The notes below the pieces were generated by a model. That model was not told the DNA's origin and made no database searches. It saw only the letters and a program-made list of their open reading frames with translations. Positions 1 to 9,138 of a stretch of 64,000 nt of DNA are shown here, piece after piece. Position numbers and translations under genes: made by a program. The stretch is taken from positions 124,001 through 188,000 of the forward strand of contig JACMLU010000018.1 in assembly GCA_014379405.1 (NCBI GenBank), given 5' to 3'. This stretch comes from Flavobacterium sp. GTDB lineage: Bacteria; Bacteroidota; Bacteroidia; Flavobacteriales; Flavobacteriaceae. Position 1 is the first letter of the stretch, and each line of letters opens with the position of its first letter.

Positions 1-1342
1 TGGAACTTGTTTTTTTCCAGAAGAAACCCATAATAAACATTGCAAAAATACCTGGACTTACAAATCCGGTGTATTCTTGTATGAATTCAAATCCTCCTTT
101 TTTGTCAATTCCTAAAAAGGGAGCAATAACAACTGCCAACAGCATCGCTGCCACAACCGTAATCTTCCCTACTTGCACCATTTTCTTTTCACTGGCATTT
201 ACATCAATTTTTTTCTTGAAGATATCCAAGGTAAAAATGGTCGAAATACTGTTTACTTTTCCCGCCAACGAAGCTACTACAGCAGCTGTCAAGGCAGCAA
301 AAGACAATCCTTTTAATCCTACCGGCAACAAGTTCAACAATACCGGATACGATCTATCAGGGTTTATGATTCCGTCAGGACCCAACATTTCGGTTTGCAA
401 TCCCCCTTTAGTATAAATTACATAAGCAGCAATTCCGGGTAAAACCACAATTACAGGCATTAATAATTTCAAGAAAGCCGCAAACAAAATTCCAGTTCTG
501 GCTGTCTTTAAATCAGCTCCTAAAGCTCTTTGAGTGATGTATTGGTTACAACCCCAATAATTCAAATTCACGATCCACATTCCACCGAACAATACCGTCA
601 ATCCAGGTAAACTTGGGAAGTTGGCGTTGTCTTTTTTGAATATCATGTGGAAATGGTCTCCCGATTGATCCATCATATAATTGAAACCTTGAACCATTCC
701 GTGTTGTCCGTTTAATTCGGCTACTTTGTCCAATGCCAAATAAGTGGTCACCAAACCTCCAAATATCAAAAACACGACCTGAACAACATCGGTATAACCA
801 ATTACTTTCATTCCGCCCAATGCAATAACAATGGCAAAAAACGCCAATCCATACATACATAAATTAATTTCAATTCCCGAAATTCCGTTGATAGCCAAAG
901 CTCCCAAATAAAGAATAGAAGTTAAATTCACGATTACATAAAGCAACAACCAAAAAACAGCCATAATCATCGCTACGTTTCCATTGTATCTTTCGCTCAA
1001 AAATTGAGGCATCGTATAAATCTTGTTCTTTAAATAAACCGGAATAAAAAATACGGCCACAATGATTAAGGTTAAAGCCGCCATCCATTCGTAGGTAGCA
1101 ATAGCCAATCCCATCTTGAATCCGTTTCCAGACATGGCAATAAATTGTTCGGACGAAATATTGGAAGCAATCAAGGAAGTTCCAATTGCCCACCATGTCA
1201 AGGATCCTTCGGCCAAAAAGTAATCGTGTGATGCCGAAATTGATTTTGTCTTTTTTCGGATGTAAACGGAATAGCCATATCCTGCCACTATAAAGAAATA
1301 GACAAGAAAGACTAAGTAATCTGCTAATTGTAATGTGTTCAT
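1..1342 (-). CDS. Na+/sugar symporter, SSS (SGLT-like) family, partial
   Basis: The reading frame opens with ATG at 1342 (MNTLQLADYLVFLVYFF) and runs without a stop to base 1, about 447 residues, so the C-terminus lies outside the window. It is a multi-spanning membrane protein. Family-typical stretches are WWAIGTSLIASNISSEQFI near residue 55, GGMKVIGYTDVVQVVF near residue 175, NYWGCNQYITQRALGA near residue 255 and AALTAAVVASLAGKVNS near residue 345, all characteristic of SGLT-type sodium:sugar symporters. It lies downstream of xylA on the same strand, so xylose (or another pentose) import across the inner membrane is the likely job; substrate is inferred from context only. A terminator-like hairpin separates it from xylA, so it may have its own promoter or depend on readthrough. 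I did not find a convincing -7 box in the 149-base gap. Confidence 0.9.
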   Translation of the reverse strand, partial: MNTLQLADYLVFLVYFFIVAGYGYSVYIRKKTKSISASHDYFLAEGSLTWWAIGTSLIASNISSEQFIAMSGNGFKMGLAIATYEWMAALTLIIVAVFFIPVYLKNKIYTMPQFLSERYNGNVAMIMAVFWLLLYVIVNLTSILYLGALAINGISGIEINLCMYGLAFFAIVIALGGMKVIGYTDVVQVVFLIFGGLVTTYLALDKVAELNGQHGMVQGFNYMMDQSGDHFHMIFKKDNANFPSLPGLTVLFGGMWIVNLNYWGCNQYITQRALGADLKTARTGILFAAFLKLLMPVIVVLPGIAAYVIYTKGGLQTEMLGPDGIINPDRSYPVLLNLLPVGLKGLSFAALTAAVVASLAGKVNSISTIFTLDIFKKKIDVNASEKKMVQVGKITVVAAMLLAVVIAPFLGIDKKGGFEFIQEYTGFVSPGIFAMFIMGFFWKKTSS

Positions 1343-1414
1343 AAAAATTCGCGGTTAAATTAGTTAATAAATAAGTTAGTGCAATATCGTAGTTTTAAAA
1401 TTATAACCAAATAA

Positions 1415-1466
1415 AAAGGTGTCAAGAAAGCAATTAACTATACAATTAAATGTTTCCGACACCTTT
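1415..1466 (-). terminator. Rho-independent terminator-like hairpin after xylA
   Basis: AAAGGTGTC (1415-1423) and GACACCTTT (1458-1466) are perfect inverted repeats. An inner GAAA/TTTC pair (1426-1429, 1453-1456) extends the stem. Read on the minus strand, the hairpin is followed by TTTTTATTT. It sits 26 bases beyond the xylA stop codon and before the symporter start at 1342, so it may reduce symporter expression relative to xylBA. Confidence 0.65.
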
Positions 1467-1491
1467 AATTATTCAATACTAATTCAAAATA

Positions 1492-2817
1492 TTAAATATA
1501 TTGGTTAATGATGTTTTCGAACAACTCTTGTTTGCCACTTTGCAACGATAGTTCTCCGTTTTCTTGTGCAATTTTATACAAGGCATTCAAGTCAAGTTTT
1601 CCTTCTTCGAACGCTTTTCCGTTTCCAGAATCAAAAGAACTATATCTTTCTGTTCTTAGTTTTTCGTAAGGAGAAGAAGTGATGATTTTGTCCGCTGTCA
1701 ACAAGGCTCTTGCAAAAGTGTCGGCTCCACCAATGTGTGCGTGGAAAACATCTTGCATATCGGTAGAGTTTCTTCTGATTTTAGCATCAAAATTGACACC
1801 TCCGCCTTGCAAACCTCCAGCTTTCAAGAATACCAACATCGCTTCGGTAGTTTCTTGAATGTTATTTGGAAATTGGTCAGTATCCCATCCGTTTTGGTAA
1901 TCTCCTCTGTTAGCATCTAAACTTCCCAACATTCCCGCTTTGGCAGCAGTTTCAATTTCGTGTTGAAAGGTATGTTGTGCCAATGTAGCGTGGTTTACCT
2001 CGATGTTCATTTTGAAATCTTTCTCCAAACCATATTCCCGTAAAAATCCAATTGCAGTGGCGCAATCAAAATCGTATTGGTGTTTTGATGGCTCCATTGG
2101 TTTTGGCTCAATGAAGAAATTTCCTTTGAATCCTTGTGCTCTTGCATAATCTCTAGCTTTTACCAAAAACATTCCCATGTGATCCAATTCTCTTCCCATA
2201 TCCGTGTTCAACAAAGTCATATATCCTTCACGACCTCCCCAAAATACGTAGTTTTCACCGCCTAATGCAATAGTAGCATCCAAAGCCAATTTTACTTGAC
2301 CACCGGCTCTAGCCACAACATTGAAATCTGGATTGGTAGCCGCACCGTTCATGTAACGTGGGTTCGAAAAAGCATTAGCAGTTCCCCAAAGTAATTTTAC
2401 TCCTGAAGCCGCTTGTTTTTCTTTCAAATAATCGGTGATAGTAGCCAATCTGCTTTCTGATTCTGCGAAAGTAGCACCTTCTCTAACCAAGTCATAATCG
2501 TGAAAACAGTAATGACCAAAACCCATTTTGGTAATAAATTCGAATGCTGCATCTGCTTTTTCTTTGGCAGCATCAATAGCATCTGCAGGTTGATCCCAAG
2601 CAAAATGTTGCGTCCCAGGACCGAATGGATCGGATCCTTGACCACAGAATGTATGCCAATAAGCTATTGAAAATTTGAAATGTTCTTGCATTGTTTTACC
2701 GGCCACAACTTGCGTTGGATTGTAATATTTAAATGCCAATGGATTATCTGAATCCTTTCCTTCGAATTGGATTTGACCAATTCCTTTGTAATACTCTTTG
2801 TTTCCTAAAACTATCAT
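1492..2817 (-). CDS. xylA: Xylose isomerase
   Basis: 441 residues, the normal length of class II xylose isomerases. It converts D-xylose to D-xylulose in the cytoplasm. Visible active-site blocks are [15 protein letters not shown] (52-66), the catalytic His/Asp segment FHDYDL (105-110, His106 and Asp109), [17 protein letters not shown] (235-251) with the catalytic Lys239, and the metal-binding stretch [17 protein letters not shown] (271-287, Glu273 and His276), followed by Asp301. There is no signal peptide. The gene begins 7 bases after the xylB stop, so the two are surely co-transcribed, with the GntR regulator first in the operon. Nothing is missing or broken. Confidence 0.98.
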   Translation of the reverse strand: MIVLGNKEYYKGIGQIQFEGKDSDNPLAFKYYNPTQVVAGKTMQEHFKFSIAYWHTFCGQGSDPFGPGTQHFAWDQPADAIDAAKEKADAAFEFITKMGFGHYCFHDYDLVREGATFAESESRLATITDYLKEKQAASGVKLLWGTANAFSNPRYMNGAATNPDFNVVARAGGQVKLALDATIALGGENYVFWGGREGYMTLLNTDMGRELDHMGMFLVKARDYARAQGFKGNFFIEPKPMEPSKHQYDFDCATAIGFLREYGLEKDFKMNIEVNHATLAQHTFQHEIETAAKAGMLGSLDANRGDYQNGWDTDQFPNNIQETTEAMLVFLKAGGLQGGGVNFDAKIRRNSTDMQDVFHAHIGGADTFARALLTADKIITSSPYEKLRTERYSSFDSGNGKAFEEGKLDLNALYKIAQENGELSLQSGKQELFENIINQYI

Positions 2818-2824
2818 CCTGTAA

Positions 2825-4309
2825 TTATTTATTTATTAATATTATTTCCAATTCTTTTTTCCAATTATTGTAAGCTTCAACATAAGGTTGACTGTTTTGC
2901 AACGGCATATATGTCATAACATGGTCATTTTTCATAATGTTTTGACCAAATTTTTCATAATCGCCATCCACCAAACCAACTGCTCTTGCAGCTCCAACAG
3001 AACCTGTGGTATTGTAAATCTCTATTTCGTGTCCAATCAATGTGGCAACCGTGTTCGAAAATATTTCAGAGCGAAACAAATTGTCGTTTCCGGCACGAAT
3101 CACCTTGATTTCGGCATTGTCATTTTTTAGAATCTCCATTCCATACACAAATGAAAAAGCAATTCCTTCCAAAGCTGCTCTGTATAAATGCCCATGGCTG
3201 TGTTTGTTGAAATTCAGATTCAAGATATGGCTGTCCACATTTTTGTTGTTCAACATACGTTCTGCTCCATTTCCAAATGGAATTGCCACTACTCCATCTG
3301 AACCTACTGCAACTTTCGAAGCTTTTCTATTCATTGATTCATAGGTTTCAGACCCCATCATATTGCGCAACCATCGGTATTGAATTCCTGCTCCGTTGAT
3401 GCACAACAATTTTCCAACGGTTGGATTTTCGTTGGTATAATTCACATGCACAAAACTGTTGATTCTGGAAGTTTCCTTGGATTTTAATTGGTCGGTAACG
3501 GCATAAATCACTCCCGACGTTCCACCAGTTGCAGCCACTTCTCCCGGTTTTAAAATATTTAATGACAAGGCATTGTTGGGTTGGTCTCCCGCTCTGTACA
3601 CTACAGGAATACCTGTTGGAAGTCCTGTTTCTTTGGAACCTTGATCGTGTAATTCTCCTTGATTGGTGAAGTTTTCGACAATTGTAGGTGTCAACGACTG
3701 GTCTATTCCATAATAATCCAATAACCAATTGGCCACTTTGTTTTCTTTGTAATCCCAAAGCATCCCTTCGGACAAACCATTTTTGGTGGTGGTCATTGCT
3801 CCCGTTAGTTTGTAGGCAATAAAATCTCCCGGCAACATAAATTTATGAATTTTTTCATAAATCTCCGGTTCGTTTTCTTTTACCCATTTCAGTTTGGAAG
3901 CGGTAAAATTCCCTGGCGAATTCAATAAATGCTCCGAGCATTTTTGCTCTCCAATTTCAGCAAAGGCTTTGTCTCCAATTTCTATAGCTCTACTATCACA
4001 CCAAATAATGGAGTTGCGCAAGGAGTTTCCTTCCTTGTCCACCACAACCAATCCGTGCATTTGATACGAGATACCAATACCCGATATCTTTGACGCATCA
4101 ATATTAGCTTCTTTGATGGCTCTTTTTGTCCCCACGCAAATAAGTTCCCACCAAATTTCGGGATCTTGTTCTGCCCAATCTTTATGATAGGCAATGATTG
4201 CCATTTCATCTTGTGGCTCGTGGAGGGCAACTATTTTTTCCCCTGTAGCCGATTCAACCAAGGCTATCTTGACCGAAGAACTTCCTATATCATATCCTAT
4301 ATAATACAT
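2825..4309 (-). CDS. xylB: Xylulokinase (FGGY family)
   Basis: 494 residues, full length for FGGY carbohydrate kinases. It phosphorylates D-xylulose to xylulose 5-phosphate using ATP, feeding the pentose phosphate pathway. The N-terminal phosphate-binding loop is YDIGSSSVK (6-14). MHGLVVVD (84-91) is the substrate-side motif typical of xylulokinases. [12 protein letters not shown] (239-250) contains the catalytic base Asp242. The C-terminal domain shows [19 protein letters not shown], the second FGGY signature. It is cytoplasmic. The start ATG at 4309 lies 9 bases after the end of the upstream regulator gene, giving the order gntR-xylB-xylA. Confidence 0.97.
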   Translation of the reverse strand: MYYIGYDIGSSSVKIALVESATGEKIVALHEPQDEMAIIAYHKDWAEQDPEIWWELICVGTKRAIKEANIDASKISGIGISYQMHGLVVVDKEGNSLRNSIIWCDSRAIEIGDKAFAEIGEQKCSEHLLNSPGNFTASKLKWVKENEPEIYEKIHKFMLPGDFIAYKLTGAMTTTKNGLSEGMLWDYKENKVANWLLDYYGIDQSLTPTIVENFTNQGELHDQGSKETGLPTGIPVVYRAGDQPNNALSLNILKPGEVAATGGTSGVIYAVTDQLKSKETSRINSFVHVNYTNENPTVGKLLCINGAGIQYRWLRNMMGSETYESMNRKASKVAVGSDGVVAIPFGNGAERMLNNKNVDSHILNLNFNKHSHGHLYRAALEGIAFSFVYGMEILKNDNAEIKVIRAGNDNLFRSEIFSNTVATLIGHEIEIYNTTGSVGAARAVGLVDGDYEKFGQNIMKNDHVMTYMPLQNSQPYVEAYNNWKKELEIILINK

Positions 4310-4318
4310 AATTTACAT

Positions 4319-5320
4319 TTATAATGATTCTCTTATTATTAATTTTGTTGGTACGTAATACTGCATCGGCCCGTCATTGGTGATAAATTCAGCACCTTTA
4401 GTTCCCAATTCCTTGAAATCTGTCGTAACTACCGAAATTCCTTTGTAGATAAATTTTTTCATTGGGGTTTCGTTGTAGGACAAGAATCCAACATCTACTC
4501 CAGGTTCATAATCATTTTCTCGACATTGCTCCAAGAATACCCCTAGCATTCTGTCACTTACACCTACATAAGCTTTGTTTTTTTCGATGTTGAATTCCTT
4601 TGGATTGGTAATAACATTGTACTCAAAACCAAATTCTTTGCAAAATTTCTTAAAAAAAGTAAGCGTCTCCATTGGGTGATTGGTAAAACTAGGAAACAGA
4701 AAATCTATTGAATTGTACTTTCTAAACAAATCAACGGCCTCAGTTAAAGACTCATAAAAAGCTTTTCCAAAATCCTGAAAAACATAATTATTCTTGGGTT
4801 TGGAATGAATGTTCCAATCAATTAACAATAGTTTTTCATTGGAAATACTAGTCAATACCGATGCCACATCTTTATGGTCAAAATTCATCACCACATATTT
4901 ATAATACTTGCCAACACTGTTGTTGATGATGGTTTTGAAATTATCAATATTGTAATGATGAAATTGCACGTCTGTAATGATATTATCGGGTAAATTATTC
5001 ACGAAGGAATGATATAAAACCTCTTTGTATGCTTTGAAAGTATCCAAAACCAAAAGTACTTTTCGGGTTTCGCCAGCCACATAATAGCCTTTATTGGGCA
5101 CGGATTCTATAACATTTTGATCTTTTAAAATAGAATAAGCCTTAAAGACAGTATCTCTCGAGAGTTTGTTTTCTTTGCAAATACTATTCACCGAAGGCAA
5201 CAAATCTCCTTTCTCTAGAAGGTTTTCGGCTACAGCATTATTAATGGAGTTCACCAATTGCTGATACTTAGGAATATCACTTTCGTGATTAATGCTAAAT
5301 GTAAAATTCTTTTCGTTCAT
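4319..5320 (-). CDS. GntR-type transcriptional regulator with sugar-binding-like C-terminal domain (probable xylose regulator)
   Basis: 333 residues. Residues 1-75 form a GntR winged helix: IPKYQQLVNSINNAVAENLL, GDLLPSVNSICKENKLSRDT, then VFKAYSILKDQNVIESVPNKGYY in outline. The remainder (about 87-333) is not a FadR, HutC or aminotransferase-like module. It resembles a LacI/periplasmic-binding-protein fold (VLLVLDTFKAY at its start, VGVSDRMLGVFLEQC and VDVGFLSYNETPM near its end), the architecture of Bacteroidota sugar-responsive GntR proteins. It is the first gene of the xylB-xylA operon, so a xylose-responsive repressor is the natural inference. A long inverted repeat directly upstream of its start (5323-5352) is a plausible autoregulatory operator. 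Confidence 0.88.
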   Translation of the reverse strand: MNEKNFTFSINHESDIPKYQQLVNSINNAVAENLLEKGDLLPSVNSICKENKLSRDTVFKAYSILKDQNVIESVPNKGYYVAGETRKVLLVLDTFKAYKEVLYHSFVNNLPDNIITDVQFHHYNIDNFKTIINNSVGKYYKYVVMNFDHKDVASVLTSISNEKLLLIDWNIHSKPKNNYVFQDFGKAFYESLTEAVDLFRKYNSIDFLFPSFTNHPMETLTFFKKFCKEFGFEYNVITNPKEFNIEKNKAYVGVSDRMLGVFLEQCRENDYEPGVDVGFLSYNETPMKKFIYKGISVVTTDFKELGTKGAEFITNDGPMQYYVPTKLIIRESL

Positions 5321-5322
5321 AA

Positions 5323-5352
5323 TTAGCGTACTGTTCTGTTCCGGTATGCTAA
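5323..5352. promoter_or_regulatory. Inverted repeat, candidate operator of the GntR regulator
   Basis: TTAGCGTAC (5323-5331) and GTATGCTAA (5344-5352) are inverted repeats with one mismatched pair and a 12-base spacer. The site starts only two bases upstream of the GntR start codon, so a bound protein would block initiation of the gntR-xylBA operon. No second copy was noticed in the window. Assignment to the GntR protein is inferred from position. Confidence 0.55.
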
Positions 5353-5491
5353 AGTAATTATTTTTTTGATTTAAAAAGCATTAAAGTCACTTTTTTTTCT
5401 AAAAACTTATTATATTATAGATATACTTCATAACCTCTTATATCCCCCAAAATAGATTAAAAACGGAATATTATTTTATTTTATTTAAATC

Positions 5492-5502
5492 TGATCGGTT
5501 CA
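5492..5502. promoter_or_regulatory. Weak operator-like half site upstream of the LacI gene
   Basis: TGATCGGTTCA keeps the ATCGGTT half of the recurring operator CAATCGGTTG found elsewhere in the window, but lacks the outer C/G pair. It lies about 40 bases upstream of the -7 box of the lacI-type gene, in the divergent gntR/lacI region, so weak autoregulation is possible. The rest of the 5321-5567 gap is AT-rich with no gene. Confidence 0.3.
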
Positions 5503-5540
5503 CAAAATTAATTAGACAATACCTTAATCAAAAAAAACAG

Positions 5541-5548
5541 TATATTTG
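5541..5548 (+). promoter_or_regulatory. Bacteroidota -7 box for the LacI-type regulator gene
   Basis: TATATTTG matches the TAnnTTTG -7 consensus and ends 19 bases before the ATG at 5568, implying a very short leader. No clean TTG -33 box is visible 19 bases upstream. Confidence 0.5.
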
Positions 5549-5567
5549 TTATTCATTTTTTAATTAT

Positions 5568-6599
5568 ATGGAAGAGAATAAAGATGTTACCATCTACGAT
5601 ATTGCCGAAAAATTAAATCTTGCGACCTCAACAATTTCAAGAGCGCTAAAAGACCATCCGACAATCAGCAGCAAAACGATAAAAAAAGTAAAAAAAACCG
5701 CCGAAGAAATGGGCTATGTCCCCAATACTTTGGCAGCTGGACTGCGAGGCAACAAAACCAATACCCTTGGAGTTTTAATCCCCACCGTTACCCAGCCTTT
5801 CCTTTCTTCATTGATTAGTGGCATCGAAATTACGGCTCGAAAATCTGGATATAACGTAATTATCATGCAATCCCATGACTCGTATGAAGAAGAAGTGAGT
5901 ATGGCAAAATCATTGTATGGAAGCAGGGTTAGCGGCATAATTTGTTCGTTAGGAATGAAAACCGTCGACACTTCTCATTTTCAACAATTTGTTAACAACA
6001 ACATTCCAATAGTTTTTGTTGACAGGGTGCCGAAAGATTTTAACACTTTTCGCGTAATAATCGACAATTATGCAGCTGCATTCAAAGCAACAACTCACCT
6101 TATAGAACAAGGTTGCACCCGTATTGCCCACATTACTGCTGGGTCAGAGATTGGTAATCTATACAATGAAAGAAAGAGAGGCTATCTCGATGCCTTAAAA
6201 AAATATAATTTACCAATTGAAAAAGAACTCATTGCTGATTTAAAAACAGTTACCTACAATGAAGCGCTAAAAGCTAGCGATAAACTGTTGGATCTAAAAA
6301 AACGTCCCGACGGATTATTTGCATCTGGCGACATTATGGCTGTCAGCGCCATACAAAGTGCCAAAAGAAGAGGTCTTAGAATCCCCGAAGATTTTGCAGT
6401 TATCGGTTTTAACAATGACCCTATTTCGGAAATCATAGATCCCAATTTATCCACCATTACACATCCTGCAGCAAAAATGGGACAGATGGCAGCTGAAATT
6501 ATTTTGAAAAGCATTAAATTCCCTAATAAAGACGAAGTGAAAGAAATTACTTTTTTAAATACGGAAGTACTCGTTCGCGAATCTTCTAAAAGAATGTAA
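5568..6599 (+). CDS. LacI-family transcriptional regulator, probable master regulator of the locus
   Basis: 343 residues. The N-terminal helix-turn-helix is VTIYDIAEKLNLATSTISRA (7-26). It is followed by the hinge helix VPNTLAAGLR (51-60), which has the Leu-Ala pattern used by LacI/PurR proteins to wedge open a central CpG. Residues 66-343 form a periplasmic-binding-protein-like effector domain (LGVLIPTVTQPF, RIAHITAG, GLFASGDIMAVSAI, DFAVIGFNNDPISEII). It is transcribed away from the xyl operon, towards GH3, with which it converges on a shared terminator. Six copies of a central-CG palindrome, CAACCGATTG, stand in front of the enzyme and transporter units of this window. It is the only LacI-type protein here and the obvious candidate to bind them. 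The effector is unknown, probably a xylo-oligosaccharide or uronic-acid-bearing sugar. Confidence 0.93.
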   Translation: MEENKDVTIYDIAEKLNLATSTISRALKDHPTISSKTIKKVKKTAEEMGYVPNTLAAGLRGNKTNTLGVLIPTVTQPFLSSLISGIEITARKSGYNVIIMQSHDSYEEEVSMAKSLYGSRVSGIICSLGMKTVDTSHFQQFVNNNIPIVFVDRVPKDFNTFRVIIDNYAAAFKATTHLIEQGCTRIAHITAGSEIGNLYNERKRGYLDALKKYNLPIEKELIADLKTVTYNEALKASDKLLDLKKRPDGLFASGDIMAVSAIQSAKRRGLRIPEDFAVIGFNNDPISEIIDPNLSTITHPAAKMGQMAAEIILKSIKFPNKDEVKEITFLNTEVLVRESSKRM

Positions 6600-6617
6600 G
6601 GCTCTTTGTAGAAAAAA

Positions 6618-6647
6618 ACTCCTTGCACTTATATAAATTCAAGGAGT
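6618..6647. terminator. Bidirectional terminator between converging lacI and GH3 genes
   Basis: ACTCCTTG (6618-6625) and CAAGGAGT (6640-6647) form a perfect 8-bp stem with a 14-base loop. An A-run precedes it and T-rich sequence follows. It sits between the ends of two converging genes (6599 and 6673). Confidence 0.75.
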
Positions 6648-6672
6648 ATATTCATTTTTAGTTTTTTTTTGG

Positions 6673-8907
6673 CTATTTTATTGCAATTATAACCTCTGCC
6701 ATTTTTGGTGCACCCAATTCAAAACTTCTTTTCATCGGGCTAGAACCTCCCACATATATTTTGAAATCTCCTGATTCTATAACTCTGGAACCATCATTTT
6801 TTACCATCTCGAATGCTTTTGGAGTCAAATCAAAAATTACTTCTTTGATTTCACCGGGTTCTAAAGTGATTCTTTTCATATTATTCAACTGAAAATTAGG
6901 CACAACAACCGAAGCAACCAAATCTGAAACATATAATTGCACCACTTCGTCCGATTTTACTTTTCCTGAATTCGTCACTTTTACAGCAACTCTAAGATTG
7001 TCTTTTTTTGAGATTTTTGTTGAAGATACCTTGGCTTCACCATATATAAAATTGGCATAACTCAATCCAAATCCAAAAGGATACATAGGATCAACATTCA
7101 TATATTTATAAGTTCTACCTTTCATTGAATAATCTTCAAATGCAGGCAACTGGTCTAAAGATTTTGGAAATGTAATTGGTAATTTTCCAGATGGTGAAAT
7201 TTTTCCAAAAAGTATGTCTGCAACAGCAGTCCCACCTTCTTCACCAGGATACCAAACTAACAAAACAGCATCTGCCAATTCCTGTACTTCGGCAAGATTC
7301 ATTGGGCTTCCACCTGTAATTACGGCAACAATTGGTTTTTTATTATTAGGATTCTTATCTGCCGCTTTTCTTAATTCTTTTAGATAATCCATTTGGTTTT
7401 GAGGCAAATTATAATCCAATCTATCTCCTGCGGTTAATGATGATAATGAATCACCTTCTTCTCCTTCAATTGTACTCGAAACACCCAAAACTACAATGGT
7501 CACATCGCTGTCCGTTGCATTCCCAGTAGCATAATTTACAGGATTAACCGCTATTTGATTCAGCATAGCACCCAGTCTATATTGCAATTTACTCTCTGGA
7601 CTTATGGAGCCTGTAATACCTTCGAGAATTGTGACCATATTGGGGTTTATACCATAATAATTTCCTAAAAGAACTTCTATACTAGCCGCATTCGGTCCAG
7701 TGACAAAATATTTCCCGAGGTCATTTTTTAGCGGTAAAATTCCATTGTTTTTTAATAATACCATACTTTTTTGAGCCACTTCTCTAGCCAAAGCTCTATG
7801 AGATTCGCTATTCACAACATTTGACGGAATAGCATCATAAGGATTTGAACCCATTGGATCAAACAAACCCAGTTTGAATCTAGTTCTAAGTAAAATTGCC
7901 AATTGAGAATCGATTTCTTTTTCGGTAATTAACCCTTCTTTAACAGCTTTTGGTAAAGAGTTATACGTTACTCCGCAATTTAAACTCACGCCACTTTTTA
8001 CCGCTAAAGCAGCAGCTTCAGTCTCGGTTTTCACAATTCCGTGTCCCGTACCTTTTGGTAAAAATAGATCATCCAAAGCCCAGCAATCCGTCAAAACGTG
8101 GCCTTTAAAATTCCATTTTTTTCTAAGAACATCTCTAATTAAGTAATTGTTCGAGCAACATGGCTGACCATTGGTACTATTATAAGCACACATAACAGCT
8201 TCTACTTTAACGTCAACTAAAGCCTTAAATGCAGGCAAATACGTCTCCCACAAATCCTTTTGACTGGCTTCTGCATTAAACTGGTGTCGCACCAATTCTG
8301 GCCCGCTATGTACTGCAAAATGTTTGGCGCAAGCTGCCGTTTTTAAATAATTAGGATTATCCCCTTGCAATCCTTTTACAAAAGCAGCTCCAATTGAAGC
8401 GGTCAAAAATGGGTCTTCACCGTATGTTTCCTGACCACGCCCCCATCTTGGATCTCTAAAAATATTGATATTAGGAGTCCAGAAAGTTAAGCCTCCGTAT
8501 TGCAAATTATAGCCTTTGGCCTTGGCCACATTATGCATTGCTCTCGCTTCGTCTGAAATTACCGAAGAAACCCTAAAAGCTAAATCAGTATCAAAAGTGG
8601 CTCCAAGCCCAATTGCTTGAGGAAAAACAGTGGCATTACCAGACCGGCCAACTCCATGTAAGGCTTCATTCCAATAATTGTATGGCAATATTCCCAAACG
8701 TTCAATTGCATCCGTATTATGCAACATTTGATTTGCTTTTTCTTCTAAAGTCAATCTAGATATCAAATCTGTCACTCTTTGATCTATAGAAAGAGATGGA
8801 TTATAGAAAGGAAAATCCTGTTGCTTTTTGTCAAGCGTTTGACTCTTGCATGGTAGCATTGTGAGCAATAGAAGAATCACAATTATTTTTTGGAAAATAG
8901 TATTCAT
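6673..8907 (-). CDS. GH3 beta-xylosidase / beta-glucosidase
   Basis: 744 residues with an N-terminal signal peptide (MNTIFQKIIVILLLLTMLPCKSQ), so periplasmic. The Cys20 context is a poor lipobox. The GH3 N-terminal barrel shows RLTLEEKANQM (51-61), EALHGVGRSG (81-90), RDPRWGRGQETYGEDPFLT (151-169), KHFAVHSGPE (195-204) and the nucleophile Asp274 in GHVLTDCWA. The TDCWA form, rather than SDWG, is common in xylosidase-type GH3 proteins. The C-terminal half carries the GH3 C domain and a fibronectin-III-like domain ending near residue 740 (RVIESGDFKIYVGGSSP). Probable role: releasing xylose from the non-reducing ends of xylo-oligosaccharides. It is transcribed divergently from the GH67-GH10 pair across an operator at 9000-9015. 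Confidence 0.93.
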   Translation of the reverse strand: MNTIFQKIIVILLLLTMLPCKSQTLDKKQQDFPFYNPSLSIDQRVTDLISRLTLEEKANQMLHNTDAIERLGILPYNYWNEALHGVGRSGNATVFPQAIGLGATFDTDLAFRVSSVISDEARAMHNVAKAKGYNLQYGGLTFWTPNINIFRDPRWGRGQETYGEDPFLTASIGAAFVKGLQGDNPNYLKTAACAKHFAVHSGPELVRHQFNAEASQKDLWETYLPAFKALVDVKVEAVMCAYNSTNGQPCCSNNYLIRDVLRKKWNFKGHVLTDCWALDDLFLPKGTGHGIVKTETEAAALAVKSGVSLNCGVTYNSLPKAVKEGLITEKEIDSQLAILLRTRFKLGLFDPMGSNPYDAIPSNVVNSESHRALAREVAQKSMVLLKNNGILPLKNDLGKYFVTGPNAASIEVLLGNYYGINPNMVTILEGITGSISPESKLQYRLGAMLNQIAVNPVNYATGNATDSDVTIVVLGVSSTIEGEEGDSLSSLTAGDRLDYNLPQNQMDYLKELRKAADKNPNNKKPIVAVITGGSPMNLAEVQELADAVLLVWYPGEEGGTAVADILFGKISPSGKLPITFPKSLDQLPAFEDYSMKGRTYKYMNVDPMYPFGFGLSYANFIYGEAKVSSTKISKKDNLRVAVKVTNSGKVKSDEVVQLYVSDLVASVVVPNFQLNNMKRITLEPGEIKEVIFDLTPKAFEMVKNDGSRVIESGDFKIYVGGSSPMKRSFELGAPKMAEVIIAIK

Positions 8908-8999
8908 AGTTGTATATTTCTTGATTATTTAGGTTTTAATTTACGAATATAAAAAAAATACTTTAAAATTTTTTTTATATACTTCAATGCTTTACTTTT

Positions 9000-9020
9000 A
9001 CGCAACCGATTGCAAATATA
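9000..9020. promoter_or_regulatory. LacI-type operator in the GH3/GH67 divergent region, overlapping a minus-strand -7 box
   Basis: The core CAACCGATTG occupies 9003-9012 inside the 16-base site ACGCAACCGATTGCAA (9000-9015). On the minus strand TATATTTGC (9020-9012) matches a perfect -7 box and overlaps the operator, so binding would cover the GH3 transcription start region. No equally good plus-strand -7 box for GH67 was found. The rest of the 8908-9138 gap is A/T-rich and empty. Confidence 0.7.
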
Positions 9021-9138
9021 AATAAAAAAAAATATTATCCTTAAAAACCTGAAAAAACTATAACCTAAAAAAGGTATTATATTATTTTTACTTTTCTTAA
9101 CAAAAGGTTTTAATACAATAAAAAAAAATGTACAAAAA

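Noticed and set aside
546..1196. Two minus-strand frames (546-860 and 870-1196) within the symporter
   Set aside because: They are out of phase with the real symporter frame, which begins at 1342 and is open throughout with clear SSS motifs.
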